From positions 1,294,522-1,358,521 of the forward strand of contig VZTJ01002466.1 in NCBI GenBank assembly GCA_013397795.1: a stretch of DNA of 64,000 nt, in the 5' to 3' direction. The stretch is from Orthonyx spaldingii. Lineage: Eukaryota; Chordata; Aves; Passeriformes; Orthonychidae. A program made the position numbers and the translations under genes. The notes beneath the pieces were generated by a model. It ran no database searches, had not been told where the DNA came from, and was given only the letters and a program-made list of their open reading frames with translations. Of the stretch, positions 40,195 through 53,000 are shown piece by piece (position 1 is the stretch's first letter; every line of letters starts with the position of its first letter).

Positions 40195-40500
40195 CAGTAC
40201 TTAAAGGAGGCTTCTGAGAAAGATGGGAACAAACTTTTCAGAAGGGTCTGTTGCAATAGGACAAGGGGTGATGGTTTTAAACTGAAATCAGGTAGATTCA
40301 AACTAGATATAAGGAAGAAGATTTGTACAATGAGGGTGGTGATAGACAGGAGCAGGTTGCCCAGAGAGGCAGAAGATCCCCCACTCCTGGAAACATTCAA
40401 GGTCAGGGTGGAAGGGGCTCAGAAGACGCCCCTGCATTGCAGGAGAAGCTGGACTAGATGACCTTAACAGGTCCCTTCCAACCCAAATTATTCTATTATT
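40195..40500 (+). mobile_element. CR1 LINE 3' fragment
   Basis: It follows the CR1 3' region from CAGTACTTAAAGGAGG, through GGACAAGGGGTGATGG and CAGGTTGCCCAGAGAGG, to GGTCCCTTCCAACCC and a short ATTCTATTATTC tail. It lies tail-to-tail with PDHX (opposite orientation) and ends about 20 bp from the distal candidate poly(A) signal of PDHX. No intact frame remains. Confidence 0.9.
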
Positions 40501-40521
40501 CCCTTTTATATTTGATAAAGT

Positions 40522-40527
40522 TTTATT
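40522..40527 (-). terminator. PDHX distal poly(A) signal candidate
   Basis: A second AATAAA on the PDHX strand, about 280 nt past the stop codon and just before the oppositely oriented CR1. Use of this site would give a 3' UTR of about 300 nt. Confidence 0.45.
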
Positions 40528-40682
40528 CAGTTTTTTTTACAGATGAGATTGACTTTCCTATGCAGACATGTGCCATTGGTACTATGTGTTTAAAGAAATG
40601 TGGTACGTTAACTTTAAAGTCTTTTAGCTTTACAGTACAAAACCTGGTTATTCCAGAAGACTAAAAGGATGAGTGTTTCACA

Positions 40683-40688
40683 TTTATT
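40683..40688 (-). terminator. PDHX proximal poly(A) signal candidate
   Basis: The plus-strand hexamer TTTATT reads AATAAA on the PDHX strand. It is the first canonical signal after the stop codon and would give a short 3' UTR of roughly 140 nt. Confidence 0.55.
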
Positions 40689-40807
40689 CATAAATTAAAT
40701 ATTTTTAACTGTCCGTCTCCAGCTATTTACTCCTCTATACAGAGAAACAACCCTAAGTATACAATAGTTATCTATGTTGTCAAAACAGGAAGCAACCTTC
40801 ACCAAGT

Positions 40808-41072
40808 TTAACATAAGGCCAGTCGTATTGGATTCTCTATGTTGGCTTTCAAGGTCTCCAGAAACTTTGAAGCCAGTTCATCATCCACCACACGACCATC
40901 ACTCGAAAGAGTCACTGTCATGAGTTGCTGCTGTTCAAGTTTCTCATTCCCTTCTTCATCTTCCACAATCTTGAGCTCTGGTCTTGCTCGGCCCACGGCA
41001 AGGATGCAGGCCTGAGGAGGGTTTATGACTGCTGTGAAATCACTGATGCCAAACATGCCCAGATTGGAGATA
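40808..41072 (-). CDS. PDHX last coding exon with stop codon
   Basis: The coding part is 265 bp and follows acceptor TTTCATTCAG. It encodes ISNLGMFGISDFTAVINPPQ, ACILAVGRARPELK, the position equivalent to the E2 active site (TLSSDGRVVDDE, no histidine), and ENPIRLALC before TAA at 40808-40810. Human PDHX ends at NPIRLA, so two residues (Leu-Cys) are added here. Confidence 0.96.
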
Positions 41073-44000
41073 CTGAATGAAAGAGAAAAGAGTTTCAGTA
41101 ACATCAGAAATGACATATTCCCTATTAGAAATAATATATATTCAATGACTACTATGATTTAAATCCCCTCCAAGGCAAACCCATTAAGTTAAAAATAGAT
41201 CTGAACTGTTTTCAGTTGAGCACATTCAGACTCTCAAGGGTTTGGAATTTTTGCAATTAAAAATAATGCACCTTTTCAAAAGTCCCCTTTCTTTACAGCA
41301 ATATGTTCTTGCACTGCAGACACTGAAGCCAGAAAATAGGCCAGCAAAGCAATGCATTTAAATATATTTTGCCTGTCCCTGTTTCAAGTCAAATGTCTTT
41401 TAGACTGAACTTCACAACTGCTGGTATCCATTAAGTGATAAAATTTGGGCATCTAGCTATCACTTAGGCACATGAAAGCATCATTGTGCCTTTGTTCCTC
41501 TAACATTTCTGTCCACCTGTGAAGTGGTATATTAGGAAAGGCTTGGACTCTTGTCACAAGCTGTCCATGGAGAAAGCTGGCCGACCATCTCTTCCTTTGT
41601 GATTATAGTTACAGCAAAGAGTGGAAAAACTATTAAACAGTACAGCATCATGGAATAGTTTGGGTTGGAAGGCACCTTTAAAGATCATCTAGTCCAGCTT
41701 CCCCTGCAACTAGCAGGGACATCTTCAACTAGATCAGGTTGTTCAGAGCCCTGTCAAACCTGACCTTGAATGTTTCTGGGATGGGGCATCCACCACCTCT
41801 CTGGGCAAGCTGTTGATGGACATTGGTGACAAGTTGTGTCCCTCATAGGTCCAATATTGGGACCAGTACTGTTTCATGTCTTCAGCAATTCAAGTATACC
41901 CTCAATAAATCTGCAGATGACACCAAGCTGAGTGGTGCTGCTGACAAACCTGAGGGATGGCATGCCATCCAGAGGGACCTGGACCGGGTCAAGAATTGGG
42001 CTCATGAAGTTCAACAAGGCCAAGTACAAGATGCTGCACCTGGGCCAGAGCAACTCCTAATATCAGCACAGGCTGGGGGATGAACTGATCAAGAACAGCC
42101 CTGCTGAGATGGACTTGGGGGTGCTGGTGGATGAAAAGCAGGTCCTGAGGCAGCAGTGCACACTTGCAGCTCAGGAAGCAAATCATATCCTGGGCTGCAT
42201 CAGAAGTTGTGCGGCCAGCAGGTCAAGGGAAGTAATTCTGCCCCTCTACTCTGCTACTCTGAGATCCCACCTGGAGTGCTGCATCCAGTTACGGAATCAC
42301 AGAATCAGAGAACCATTAAGCTTGGAAAAGACCTTTCATATCATCGAGTCCAACCATCAAATGGCACCACTGCCATGTTCACCACTACAACATCCTTAAG
42401 TGTCACATCCACCTGCTTTTTAAACACTTCCAGGGATGGAGACTCAACCACTTCCCTGGGCAACCTGTTACAATGCTTGACAATTTGTTTCATGAAGAAT
42501 TTTTTCCTGAAACCCAATCTGAACTTCCCCTGGCGCAACTTGAAGCCCGTTCCTCTCCTCCTGTTACTTATTACCTGGGAGAAGAGATCAACCCACGCCT
42601 CACTACAACTACACCCCTTTCAGGGAGAAAGAGCAGAGAGTGGTAAGGTCCTCCTGAGCCTCCTTTTCTCCAGACTAAACAATCCCTGTTCCCTCAGCTC
42701 TTCCTCACAAGACTTGTGCTCCAAACCGCTCTCCAGCTCCACTGCCCTTCTCTGGACACATTCTAGTGCCTCAATGTCTTTCTTGTGGGGAGAGACCCAA
42801 AACTGAACACAAGACTCAAGGTGTGGCCTCACCAGAGCCAAGTACGGATGAAGTGAACCAGTGCCAAGGTAATGGTTTTCCCCTGATACAAGACACTCAG
42901 TCTATGTTTGACCCTCAGAATCATCTCATGGAGTTTCATCCTGAACCGAGCAAGATTTTAAAAGCAATGCATTAAAAGACAGTAAAATAGCTGAGGATTA
43001 AACAGTTCTGAAACCATGCTGCATGTATTAAATGATGCTAGAGTTTTACCTAAAAGATCCTCCCTGGTACTCTTCTGGTAACAGTTTTCCATCTCTAGCC
43101 TTCTTTGCTAGAGTCTAAAGAAAATGAAAGAAGAAAACAGGCAGAGAAAACAAAGAAGTTAGTGTGTTGTAACAGACACTTTTTATTTCAGTAAGACATT
43201 TTAAGTACCATACAGACATTAAGTCAGCAAAAGTCACCCACTTTTGGATTTAGGGAAGCACCTCAGCAACACTGTGGTTGTATCTGCAATGATTTGGCAC
43301 AGAGGCTAGGACACACAACTTCATTTTCCCACCAATACTGGCTATTCAATAAAAACTGTTCTCCCACCTTACAAATATTGTTCCAGTTTTTACAATGGAA
43401 ACACCATACTCCATGGTGGTTTTAGACTATCTAGCAAAATACAGATGAGACAAATTCACACCATTCCTAACATATTTGTTTAAAGAAACTGACATATACG
43501 ATTTCAGAACTTTCTATCAGATTGAATGAAGGTATTTCTCCCAGCTAAACATTCAACTACCTTTTGAAGGGTGCCTTTAAGGCCACTCCTTCTGTGACCT
43601 CCACTTAATTTGTGAGACTTTTCTTCTAAATTCAACAGAAGAAATGTTCAAATACAGCCCAGGAAGTTCATACTATGTTCCAAGATAAGATCACAGAGTT
43701 GTACAAAACTTTAAACTTCATAATAAGTGTGTCAAAGTTACAAGGATACACTGAGCTTTATTTTATCCTTTTATTCATCTCTGAGTGGTTAGCGAGCCAG
43801 AAGACAATGGCCATGGGAACAGCATTCACACAACAGGGTCAATATAAGCGTGATGCATTTGTGCAATTGCATTATTTGAACGATGAAAATACGGTGCCAG
43901 GATGCACATGACCTGGAAAGAAGTTAAAATTAACATGCAGCAGAAGGGGATGTATAAGCAACCACACAAAAAAAGCATCTGCCAAACTGCAGGAAGACTG

Positions 44001-47000
44001 ATAGAGAAGCAGCTGCAGTTACACTGTGTGCCTCCCCCATGTGCATGTCAGGTACATACTTATTTCAGTAATTCAGTGAAGAATTTGAAAAGCAAAATGT
44101 TGCTTTCAAACAACAATCTATGTGACCCAGTGTCTTTACATGGAGCAGTGTGACCTATGTCACACACACTCCATTTGAAAGGCAAGGGGAATGCTCACTA
44201 TCATGGCCCCATTGAACATAACACGAGCCTGCATTTCCATCATGGGAACTGCAGGACATTGATCTGTGGTAAGAGAGGTTTGCAACACTGCACACTATTA
44301 CAGGTATTGGGGATGATAGTGAAAGCATGACATTTAATAAAGCTTTTCTTCTTGTCATTCTATCACTAACCCCAGAACAATCTCAGCTGACCTTCCTCCT
44401 CAACTGGCTACTAGTGAAAGGAACTGTTTCACAACACATTCAACGTAAAGGAAACAATATGGACTGAAAAAATCTTAAAAACACCCATTTATAAATGTTT
44501 CGTGGCATGACCCACCTTTTTCTGCTACAACTTTGTTGGCTGTTCCCCACTGTCAACACAGACTATTATGATTTCTGTAGTTTTTTGCAAAAGGCAAGAA
44601 TTTACAAAGTGCAGTGGTGTCTAGTTTGGGGAGAGTTCTATGCCCTAGGAGCTGCTTCCATTGCATTCCTCAGATGCTGTAGGCCTTCGATTAGCACTTG
44701 TTAAATGACAAAAAACCGGCCTGTCTTGGGACATTTCATCATTCATTGCACTTTTTCCTCCCAAAACCCACTCCTTTATCTGGCAACAATTGCCACAGAT
44801 CACTCTGACTGGCACCTGGTCTATGCAAAATACTGCTCATTAGTCTGAGGAGTTTAATGTTACATCCTTAATTGAACTGCATATTGAAAAAAATGCAGAC
44901 AGAAATATGTTCCATAATATAACTGCAAAGAGAGTAGAAAAGACACAAGTAATTTTCTAGGAAAGGGAAAAAAGACCAAAAAACCAAAATCTCAAACCGT
45001 TAGACTGGGAATATTAAAGAAACTAGCATTAAGTAGCTTCCTCTTGAGGATTAAAGAAATACAATTATATTAAATTGCCAAAGCCTGTACAGGTTTATTT
45101 TTCAAGCAGTCTAGCCACCATTCAACTAACTCACATGATATTATTGTTAATTAAAAATGAAGAGAGTTGCAGAATTAATAAGAATTTTGAAGCATAAGTA
45201 ATGCTGAAACTGCCTTAGATCCACTGCCTTTGTTGTTACTGATGTGTATCTGGGTCACGCCACATTTTCTGCTACAGAAAACGATACAGCTGCTCTATTC
45301 CTCAGCCTGCTGCACATTTCAGACCTACCTTTGCAGAGGCAGCAATTTCCTTTATTCCCTTGGCAGCAACATCTTTTATGATTGGTGTAATGAGACCTCG
45401 GTCCGTTGCCACGGCAATGGAGATGTCAATGGAGTGCAGCCGCCTGCAGACTTCCCCATCCCACGTTACATTCACATCTGGCATTTGCTAAAACACAGAC
45501 AGACCATAAAAAAAGATCAGCTGTTAGAAGAATAACAGTGCAATCAGTTGTTAAGAAAAAGGAAATTCCTTTAAGACACATAGCTACATACAGGCATCCG
45601 CCAAGTTAATTAGCTTGCACTGATTTTATTTATATTTACTTTGTCAAAAAGCATGAATGTATGCACCAGAAACTGAAAACAGCAGGACAGACAGAAGTTT
45701 ATTTGGTGTTGCTAGAAAAAAAAATTAACAAATTACTACAAATTCCTTCACTGATACCACCTTATGATGGCCCAGCATGTAAAGCTTCAAAGCAGTGCAA
45801 TTCTTGCACAAAATAAATCACAGGATGTTGAATTTCAAAGCATGGAAATGGACATCGTACTACACCCACGTGTTGGTTTGCACTCATGTCTCAAGCATGA
45901 CTCTCAACAAATAAAATATGCTGCAGGTACACTCACTGTTATTCAGAAGTTCTTCTAAAATGCATCAGATTTTTTTTTGTGGGTGGACTAAGTTAAAATT
46001 GAGATGTTTACTGATAATTTCGTTTAGTTTTTTGTGTTTAATGAAACGAAGAAAGTATTCCAGAAAAAAGTATGGGAGGGACACATTATCAAAAGTGACT
46101 CTACTATTTACCTAAAGTAACTGCACTCCTAGGAAGAAGTGGTGTGACAGTATTCTCAGTTTCTATTCTTCAACACCAGAATGTATAGTGTAAAAAAGAA
46201 AAAAGAAGAGAAGAGAGGGAAGAAGAAAAAAGTCTGTAGTATTCTTCTTTGCAAGCTAAATAAACTTCTAGAAGTCCCACAGTTTACACAGTTGTAAGAT
46301 GCCCTCAAGTGGGTGCTGTGCAACTGTACCTCTTTATATAAAGGTATTCAAAAGAGATGGTAGGGACAGAATTTGTCACTTCAACAATGAAAGTTTTATT
46401 TTTAAAGACAGCTGCTATCTGAGCTGTTGTTACGAAGCCTGACCACTTGAGGATATCAGCCTGGAAGTTTTAGTTCCTTCCTCCATCCTTCTCCCTCCTT
46501 CTTCCAAAAGGACAGAATTGCTCTACTGGGCTATCATGTGGTGAGCCCACTGGTACGTTCACAAAATTCTGGCTGTCAAATGGCAAGACCAAGCTGAAAC
46601 ACAGAACTCACACCCGGACTTGTGAGATCCTAAGTGAAGGAGAAATTTAACATGTTCAACGACTGATACAAGCAGTATCTTGAGGTGTATGCCAAACAAT
46701 CATAAACTGTCAAACCAGCTGCAGTCAGCACATTAAAGCTAGAAGAACACATTTTTCAATGTTCAGAAATAAAACAGTAACAAAATATTCTTTGAAGAGT
46801 GCCCAGAAAAGAGTCAATGAAACTGCCTTAAATTTAAACTTGTAGATGTATTCACACCACCTAGTTTCAGGAGGGGAGGTAGGTGGAAGTGGGTTTTCTT
46901 TTTTTAAAGCAGTTGCCCACATCTTTTCCTGAAATGCTGACAAAAAGTAGCTTAGACTTGAGCTCGGTCATGAACTTGTTTCCTGATATACTGAGTTAAA

Positions 47001-50000
47001 TCAGTGGGGTTTGGTTTTTTTTAAATGCATTATTTTAATAGTCAAACAAGTGCTAGCATAGATTTCTAACAAAGCAATAGGATAGAAGAAATGTATTGAT
47101 TACTTTCATATCAACACAATATTATTATCATCTCAAAAACGAACAACCCCCTCAGAAGACAACCCCCTCTTGCTTGCTGTCTCCTGTTCCTTTCATCTGC
47201 TCTCTGGTGCAGATATCCAATACTCACAGCAGTTCATGGTAAATTTTGGGTGCCACCATTTCCTCACAAAAGGTTTCATTACGCCACTAAAAGAAGCTTC
47301 TTGCTATGTACACATCTAACAAAAGCACAGCACACATATTTAGCTCCTCATTTTGTTTTTGGTATTGACTTGCAGAGTTTTTTCCAGTCTAAATAAGGCC
47401 TCAAATTTCTCTCAGGCACTTGCTTATGAAACTGCCTAAAATCCTGCCTACTTTCTGTCCAGATTGCAATTATACATTAAGCTATACCTCTTAAAATTAT
47501 ACATTAATATTTAGTGCATGTTCAGCTAGAAATCTGTTAAGTCTTTTCCAGTCCAGTGTTCTCTCAACTCCATACATCCACAGGAATAGAAATAGTCCCC
47601 CAACTTAAATATAACTTCCTCTCTCAACTTTTAAATAGTTAAAATCATCCTCACAAATGAGAAAAACAGCTCTCACATCCTTTCCAATGTTTTTATATTG
47701 TTGTGAGGTAATCCAGGCAACGAGAATTCCTAGCAATAAGCAAAGACTGGTTGCCAGAAGAATTTCTATTTCAAAGCAGGTATCACTGAATGTGCCATCA
47801 GAACACTCCTGAGGTAATGACAAGGTTGGTATAACACTCAGATAAATGTTTGTTTATAACTAAAAGAAATAAGATGCAACTAAGATTAGATGAATGATCC
47901 TGACAATTGCTTTAGTCTGCTGACAAAGCAACTACTGTGATTTGTAGATGTTAACTGCAGTAAGTGGATCTTGACTAAGAAGTTCTCATTTTTAGAGTTC
48001 ACAGCATAGACAGTGAAGAGAATTTTACCTGGAAAACTAAAAAAACCTGACAATAAGCAATACAGAATTACCAGCTTTATTATGATCACATTCATATCTC
48101 CACATAGACTCACAAAACACTTTTCTTGTCTCCTTGGCAGTTTACTATTAAAATATACTTTTAAAGTCAATTATTTGCTTACCTTCAGAGTAACTGCTGT
48201 TGCCTTGATAATAAAATCATTTACAGATACTTTAATGTCATCTGCAAAAAGAAACGGAAAATTTTTTTAAAAGGACAACAGTCATTGTTCATAAGATTTG
48301 TTTATCAGCATTTGTGTGATGACAAGATTCCAGTGATTCAGCAGATTTACTTCTTTGAAGCATTGCCAGAAAGTCACACATCTTCACACTCCAATAATAA
48401 AAGGCAAGAAAACTTTTTTCCCCCTTGGGACAAAAGGCATCTCATCAAGAAAAATCTCATGCAGAGACACTCAGGAGAGTTTCACGAGACTGAAATTGAT
48501 AACTAAAATCAGGAGTGGCAGCAGAAGCAGGGATAATAGACACAATGCAGATTATGCCATAAGATTACCCTGTAATGCATGATATTTACATGGTATTAAA
48601 CTCACCATTCTCACAATTAAAAAAAAACCCACATTACCCTTCCACCACCATCACTGCTGTCAGCAAAACTGATCAAGCAGCAAAACTGTTTAATTTTCAA
48701 ATCTGGTTTATGGCATGTAAGACACATACCTTTAAAAATATTTTTGCAAGGGAAAATTATTTATAGATAATTATATCAAGTGAAACATTCTTAAGTCATC
48801 ACAAATTTAGAGGAGCGAACCAAGTATCCACTTACCACAGAACAGGCCTGCAACATTTGCCATGATTAGCAATCTATGTATAAGAACAGAGACAGCCATT
48901 CCAACAGAATATAATGGAATTTGCAATTACTATGCTGCACTGACAGAATTTCACATCTGACAAACCTGTATCTTGGTCATCAAATATACACTGGTTTCTG
49001 TTTACATATTACATTCCTAACCCTTGGCAAAAATGTCACTGTCCAGTAGTAGAGCAGGAATACAGTTAAATGATCCACGTCTGATCATATTTTACCCTGC
49101 AACACTGAAGTTTATAGTAGTAGAAAACACCACAATTTCCATCAGAAAAAACAAAAATCTACCAGGACAACCTCTGCAATTCAATATCATGCAAAGACAT
49201 ATGGCTTTTCCATCTCTACATTTAAAGGAAACATTCATTAAGAATTGACAACAGTACAAGAGGTGTGAAAAATTTCGAGCATTCCCAAGACCATCTTTTT
49301 GTTCATTCCTTATGAACTGCTGCTGTTTAAAGAAAATATCAGCATCATAAAAAGTCTAAAAAGTCTTTGACATTAAATTGTGAATAAGATATCATTAGGA
49401 AAAAAAAAAACAGGTAGAAAAATGACCTGGGTACTGTTTCATTAAAAATTAGTCACTCAAAACTCCAGTGGAAGGAGAAGCAGCTCCTGTATCATCATCT
49501 AGAAAATCTGAGTATACCAGTCGAATTTAATTTAAGACCACACAAACAGATAAACAAGCATGAGCTAGTCACTAGTACAGAACAGTTGGCTTCAGTTTCT
49601 CAATCAGTACAACAATAAAAATGTAAATTAAAACTCTCTTGTTACGTTATTCTGAATGCAGAGCTCACATGGCTTTGGAAGGCCACCACTATAAGCTTTC
49701 AAACCGTGACAGCAACCGTGAAGTTTTAGATCAAAACTTGAAGTGTCTTAGACCTACAATTATTCATTTTTCATTCTTGTGATAATGAGGTAATGAGGAG
49801 AAACGTCTCAAAGCTGTACTATTGAGAAAAAGTACCCAAATGGTATCAGAAAAAAGGACTAACTGAATACCTCTAAAAAGAATCCATGTGAAATTGTTTA
49901 TATTTTTACTTTCTCTTGTGCAGACAGCTATATTCTCCCATTAATGTCTTCGGTCTTTCGAATTAATCTTTGGTCTCTAAAACAAAAAAAGTATAGTAGG

Positions 50001-53000
50001 AGAAGAACTACCCTGTTGTTTCTTCACTTTATAAAGTAACAGGCCTTCAGATTTTTTTTACAAGTCACAGACTTAGTACCAGTCTATGAGGTGCTTGTCT
50101 GCATGTCTCCATCACCACACGGAGCTTCACTACTTGCCTATGCAGCCTGATCATTGTGGAAAATGAGACTTCAGAGTGCTGTGTTAGTTGGCAAAGTAAA
50201 ACGTCTGTCCTCCTGTATCCTGACAAGCTGTCCAATTCAATAATTGCACTACAGCTTGAGTCCAACACAGAATACTGAAAAAAAATTTATTTGAATGCAT
50301 GGTGGTCTGCCTATACAAAACCTACACCTCCTTGTTTATGCAAACAAGGCAAATTATACATTAGTATAACCATGTTAGTATTACCACATGTTAAAGTAAA
50401 TCAGACTACTAACCTTTGGCCAATTCTTTTCTTAATTTCAAAACAGCATCAATGGCACAGTCAGCAGCAGCATATGCATGAGGTATGGTAGTTTTAGACT
50501 CTGTTAATCTCTTAGCAATAACTCTTCGGATGTTGCTAGCTGGGATCTCTGTGAATGTGCCCTGAAAGAAATCATATGCTGCATATTAAATATCAGGAGA
50601 GCAGACATTCTTTCCCTTTGCTGAAACAGTACTCCAGCATTTATGCATTATCATCACTGACTCCTGCCCACTTCAACTGTCCCCTAGGTACCCGAAAGTG
50701 ATACATTCCAACTACTGAAATTAATATGACTAAGACCATTGAGTGTTCTAGTCTATTCCTGTTAACTGGGATCAACACAACAGGTTTTACAGAATAGTTC
50801 CATTTTACAGTATAGAATTAACCCTGTTCCAAAAAAAACCCTAAAAACCAAAGAAATATTGAGGCATGAATTTTCAGCCAGAGTATATAAGCACTCTTCC
50901 ATCTTCCAGACTTGGCATATTGCTCAGATTATGCTTTGGTCCATTTAAATTATAATAGAACATTTCCTCAGTAAGCTACTGCTTTTTCAGTTCCCTGAGT
51001 GGTTCCTTAAGACAGGCTTTATTGCATCTTTTCTGTTATTCTTCTCTCTCCTTCCAGATACATCCAATAATGTTTCAATGGCCAACTTCTTCCTAGAAGC
51101 AGGTCAACTAGCAAGAAATCTCTTAAAATATTAGTGACTACAGAAAGCAAGAAAATAAATGATTCTGTAAAACATTATTTTGTATACCTAATCTTTAGCA
51201 CATATCTCTTGAACATATCAGGATTCATAGAATCCTTAGTAAACAAGGATTTACTATTGAGTAAACAACTCAATAGTACTGAACACACAATAAATTGCAA
51301 TATGTATGTTCTCTGCAATCATAGAAACGTTTTAATCTGTAATGGATCTGAGTCTGAGCTTTTGTGTTCTTTGGTTCTTTGTACAGAGCAAAATTAAAAA
51401 AGCAGCATTTTCTGAATATTATGAATTGTAGCTACCCTGTAAACTTCAGCCTAAATAGATGCATCAAATTTAGTTTGGAATCAGAAAACGTTTTTCATAA
51501 AAGCTTTTCAATTTCTACTAATGTATATTTCAGCAAGGGAATTTATTCTTTAAAAAATTAATTTCTGGTATTTCTAACATTTCAATTTAACATAGAAACT
51601 TTTTTAGGTTCTAGAGTTTGCAAAATTACTCTCCAAGGCAACCACTAAGAATCCCTGTCCGTCCTCACTTCTTGAACAACCCATTAATGGACACTTACAT
51701 CTTGCAGGAAAGCAAACAAATCAAGTACAGTAAAAATAAATCATCATTCTAGTTTCTCCAAAGCCTGCAATATAAATTTTTTCATCACTTTCATTTGCAA
51801 GCTACATGAAATAGCATGCAGGCCATAATTTCAAGGATTACACAGTCTTAATTACATTGCCTTAGAATCACTGAAACATGCTAAAAACTGCATACCACTG
51901 AGCTTGACATCTGGCTGGCCTTAGTTTTCTTCCCCTCTCCAAATCTAGAAATCTCAGAGCTACTGAAATAGCTATTGCACTATTCAGCTATAGCAATGCT
52001 GAAATCTTAGCAAAAGTGTTACCAGTGCAGCAGGTTGTCCTGGAGTGGAAACTGGTGGAATTGCTGGCCTTGGATAAGAAGTCACAGCTGTTGCTTGTGA
52101 AGGAGAAGGCACTGCAGCAGGAGCTGGAGAAACCACAGGTTTCAGTTCACTGGGTTTACCTTTCTGCTGGTCTTGCAGAAGTTTGAGAGCATCCCTGGTG
52201 ATTAAACACAGTGAAATGTTGACAACAAAGAAACTGTTTAACAATTCCCTAAGTATTACTAGTCCATCACTTATTCTATTTAATTAGCCACTTCTGTACA
52301 TTTAAATTTCTGTTGTCAAACCAAACATTAAGAAGGTAATTGTTATTAAATGATATTAATTTTGTGTTGCATTTGTAGTATCTTTTTAGTAAATTCTCAT
52401 TAGTGTCCATGAATAAAGGGGCCTGAATAGGCAGTAACAGAAAACATTTGTGTTAAGAGAAGCGTAAGATTCATCATCACTCATTGTGAGCGTGCAAAGT
52501 GATTTCTGAATTGCATTAACAATTCTTCTGAATAAAAGAGTACATTTATTCAAGCTATAAAGCCTCAAATAAAAGCTGTTTAATCTCTTATATTTGTAAT
52601 AACCTGAATTTAATGTAATTACTTAGTGCTAACTGAAAACTGAGTAATACATTTATCACTCATTTCTCTGTACCTTTCTGACATAAATTTGCAGAGTCAG
52701 GCACAAATGTTATACAGACCCATACTTCCTAACACCACACTAGAGGAACAAAGCCAAAGCATTCTCCCAGGATTTTATACTGATACAGCTACCACCACAA
52801 CATCTCCCTGTTGTGGGCACAGGATGACAGGCATGAGAGACTCCCACCTCTGAGCCATGACACTGTGTCTGCTCTGGGTGCACTGCATTTATAAAGCAAC
52901 AAGCTAAAGGTCAGCACCTACGAGGCTGAACACAAATAACTGCATTTACACCGCCACTGCCAACTGCAAGGCAAGTCAGTTCTAGGTCTCCTCTCTTTAT

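Larger units (their letters stand above)
40501..40807 (-). other. Probable PDHX 3' untranslated region
   Basis: This is the region directly after the PDHX stop codon on the minus strand. It contains two AATAAA signals, at 40683-40688 (about 120 nt after the stop) and at 40522-40527 (about 280 nt after it). The true cleavage sites cannot be fixed from sequence, so the left edge is a guess limited by the CR1 element that ends at 40500. Confidence 0.6.
41073..43049 (-). other. PDHX last intron, filled with CR1 fragments
   Basis: The 1977-bp GT-AG intron (donor GTAAAA, acceptor CATTCAG) holds three CR1 pieces in alternating orientation over 41648-42844. The remaining 41073-41647 and 42845-43049 show nothing recognisable. 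Confidence 0.85.

Noticed and set aside
42156..42806. 216-codon plus-strand open frame
   Set aside because: It crosses from a plus-oriented CR1 into a minus-oriented CR1. It is an artefact of repeats, not a gene.
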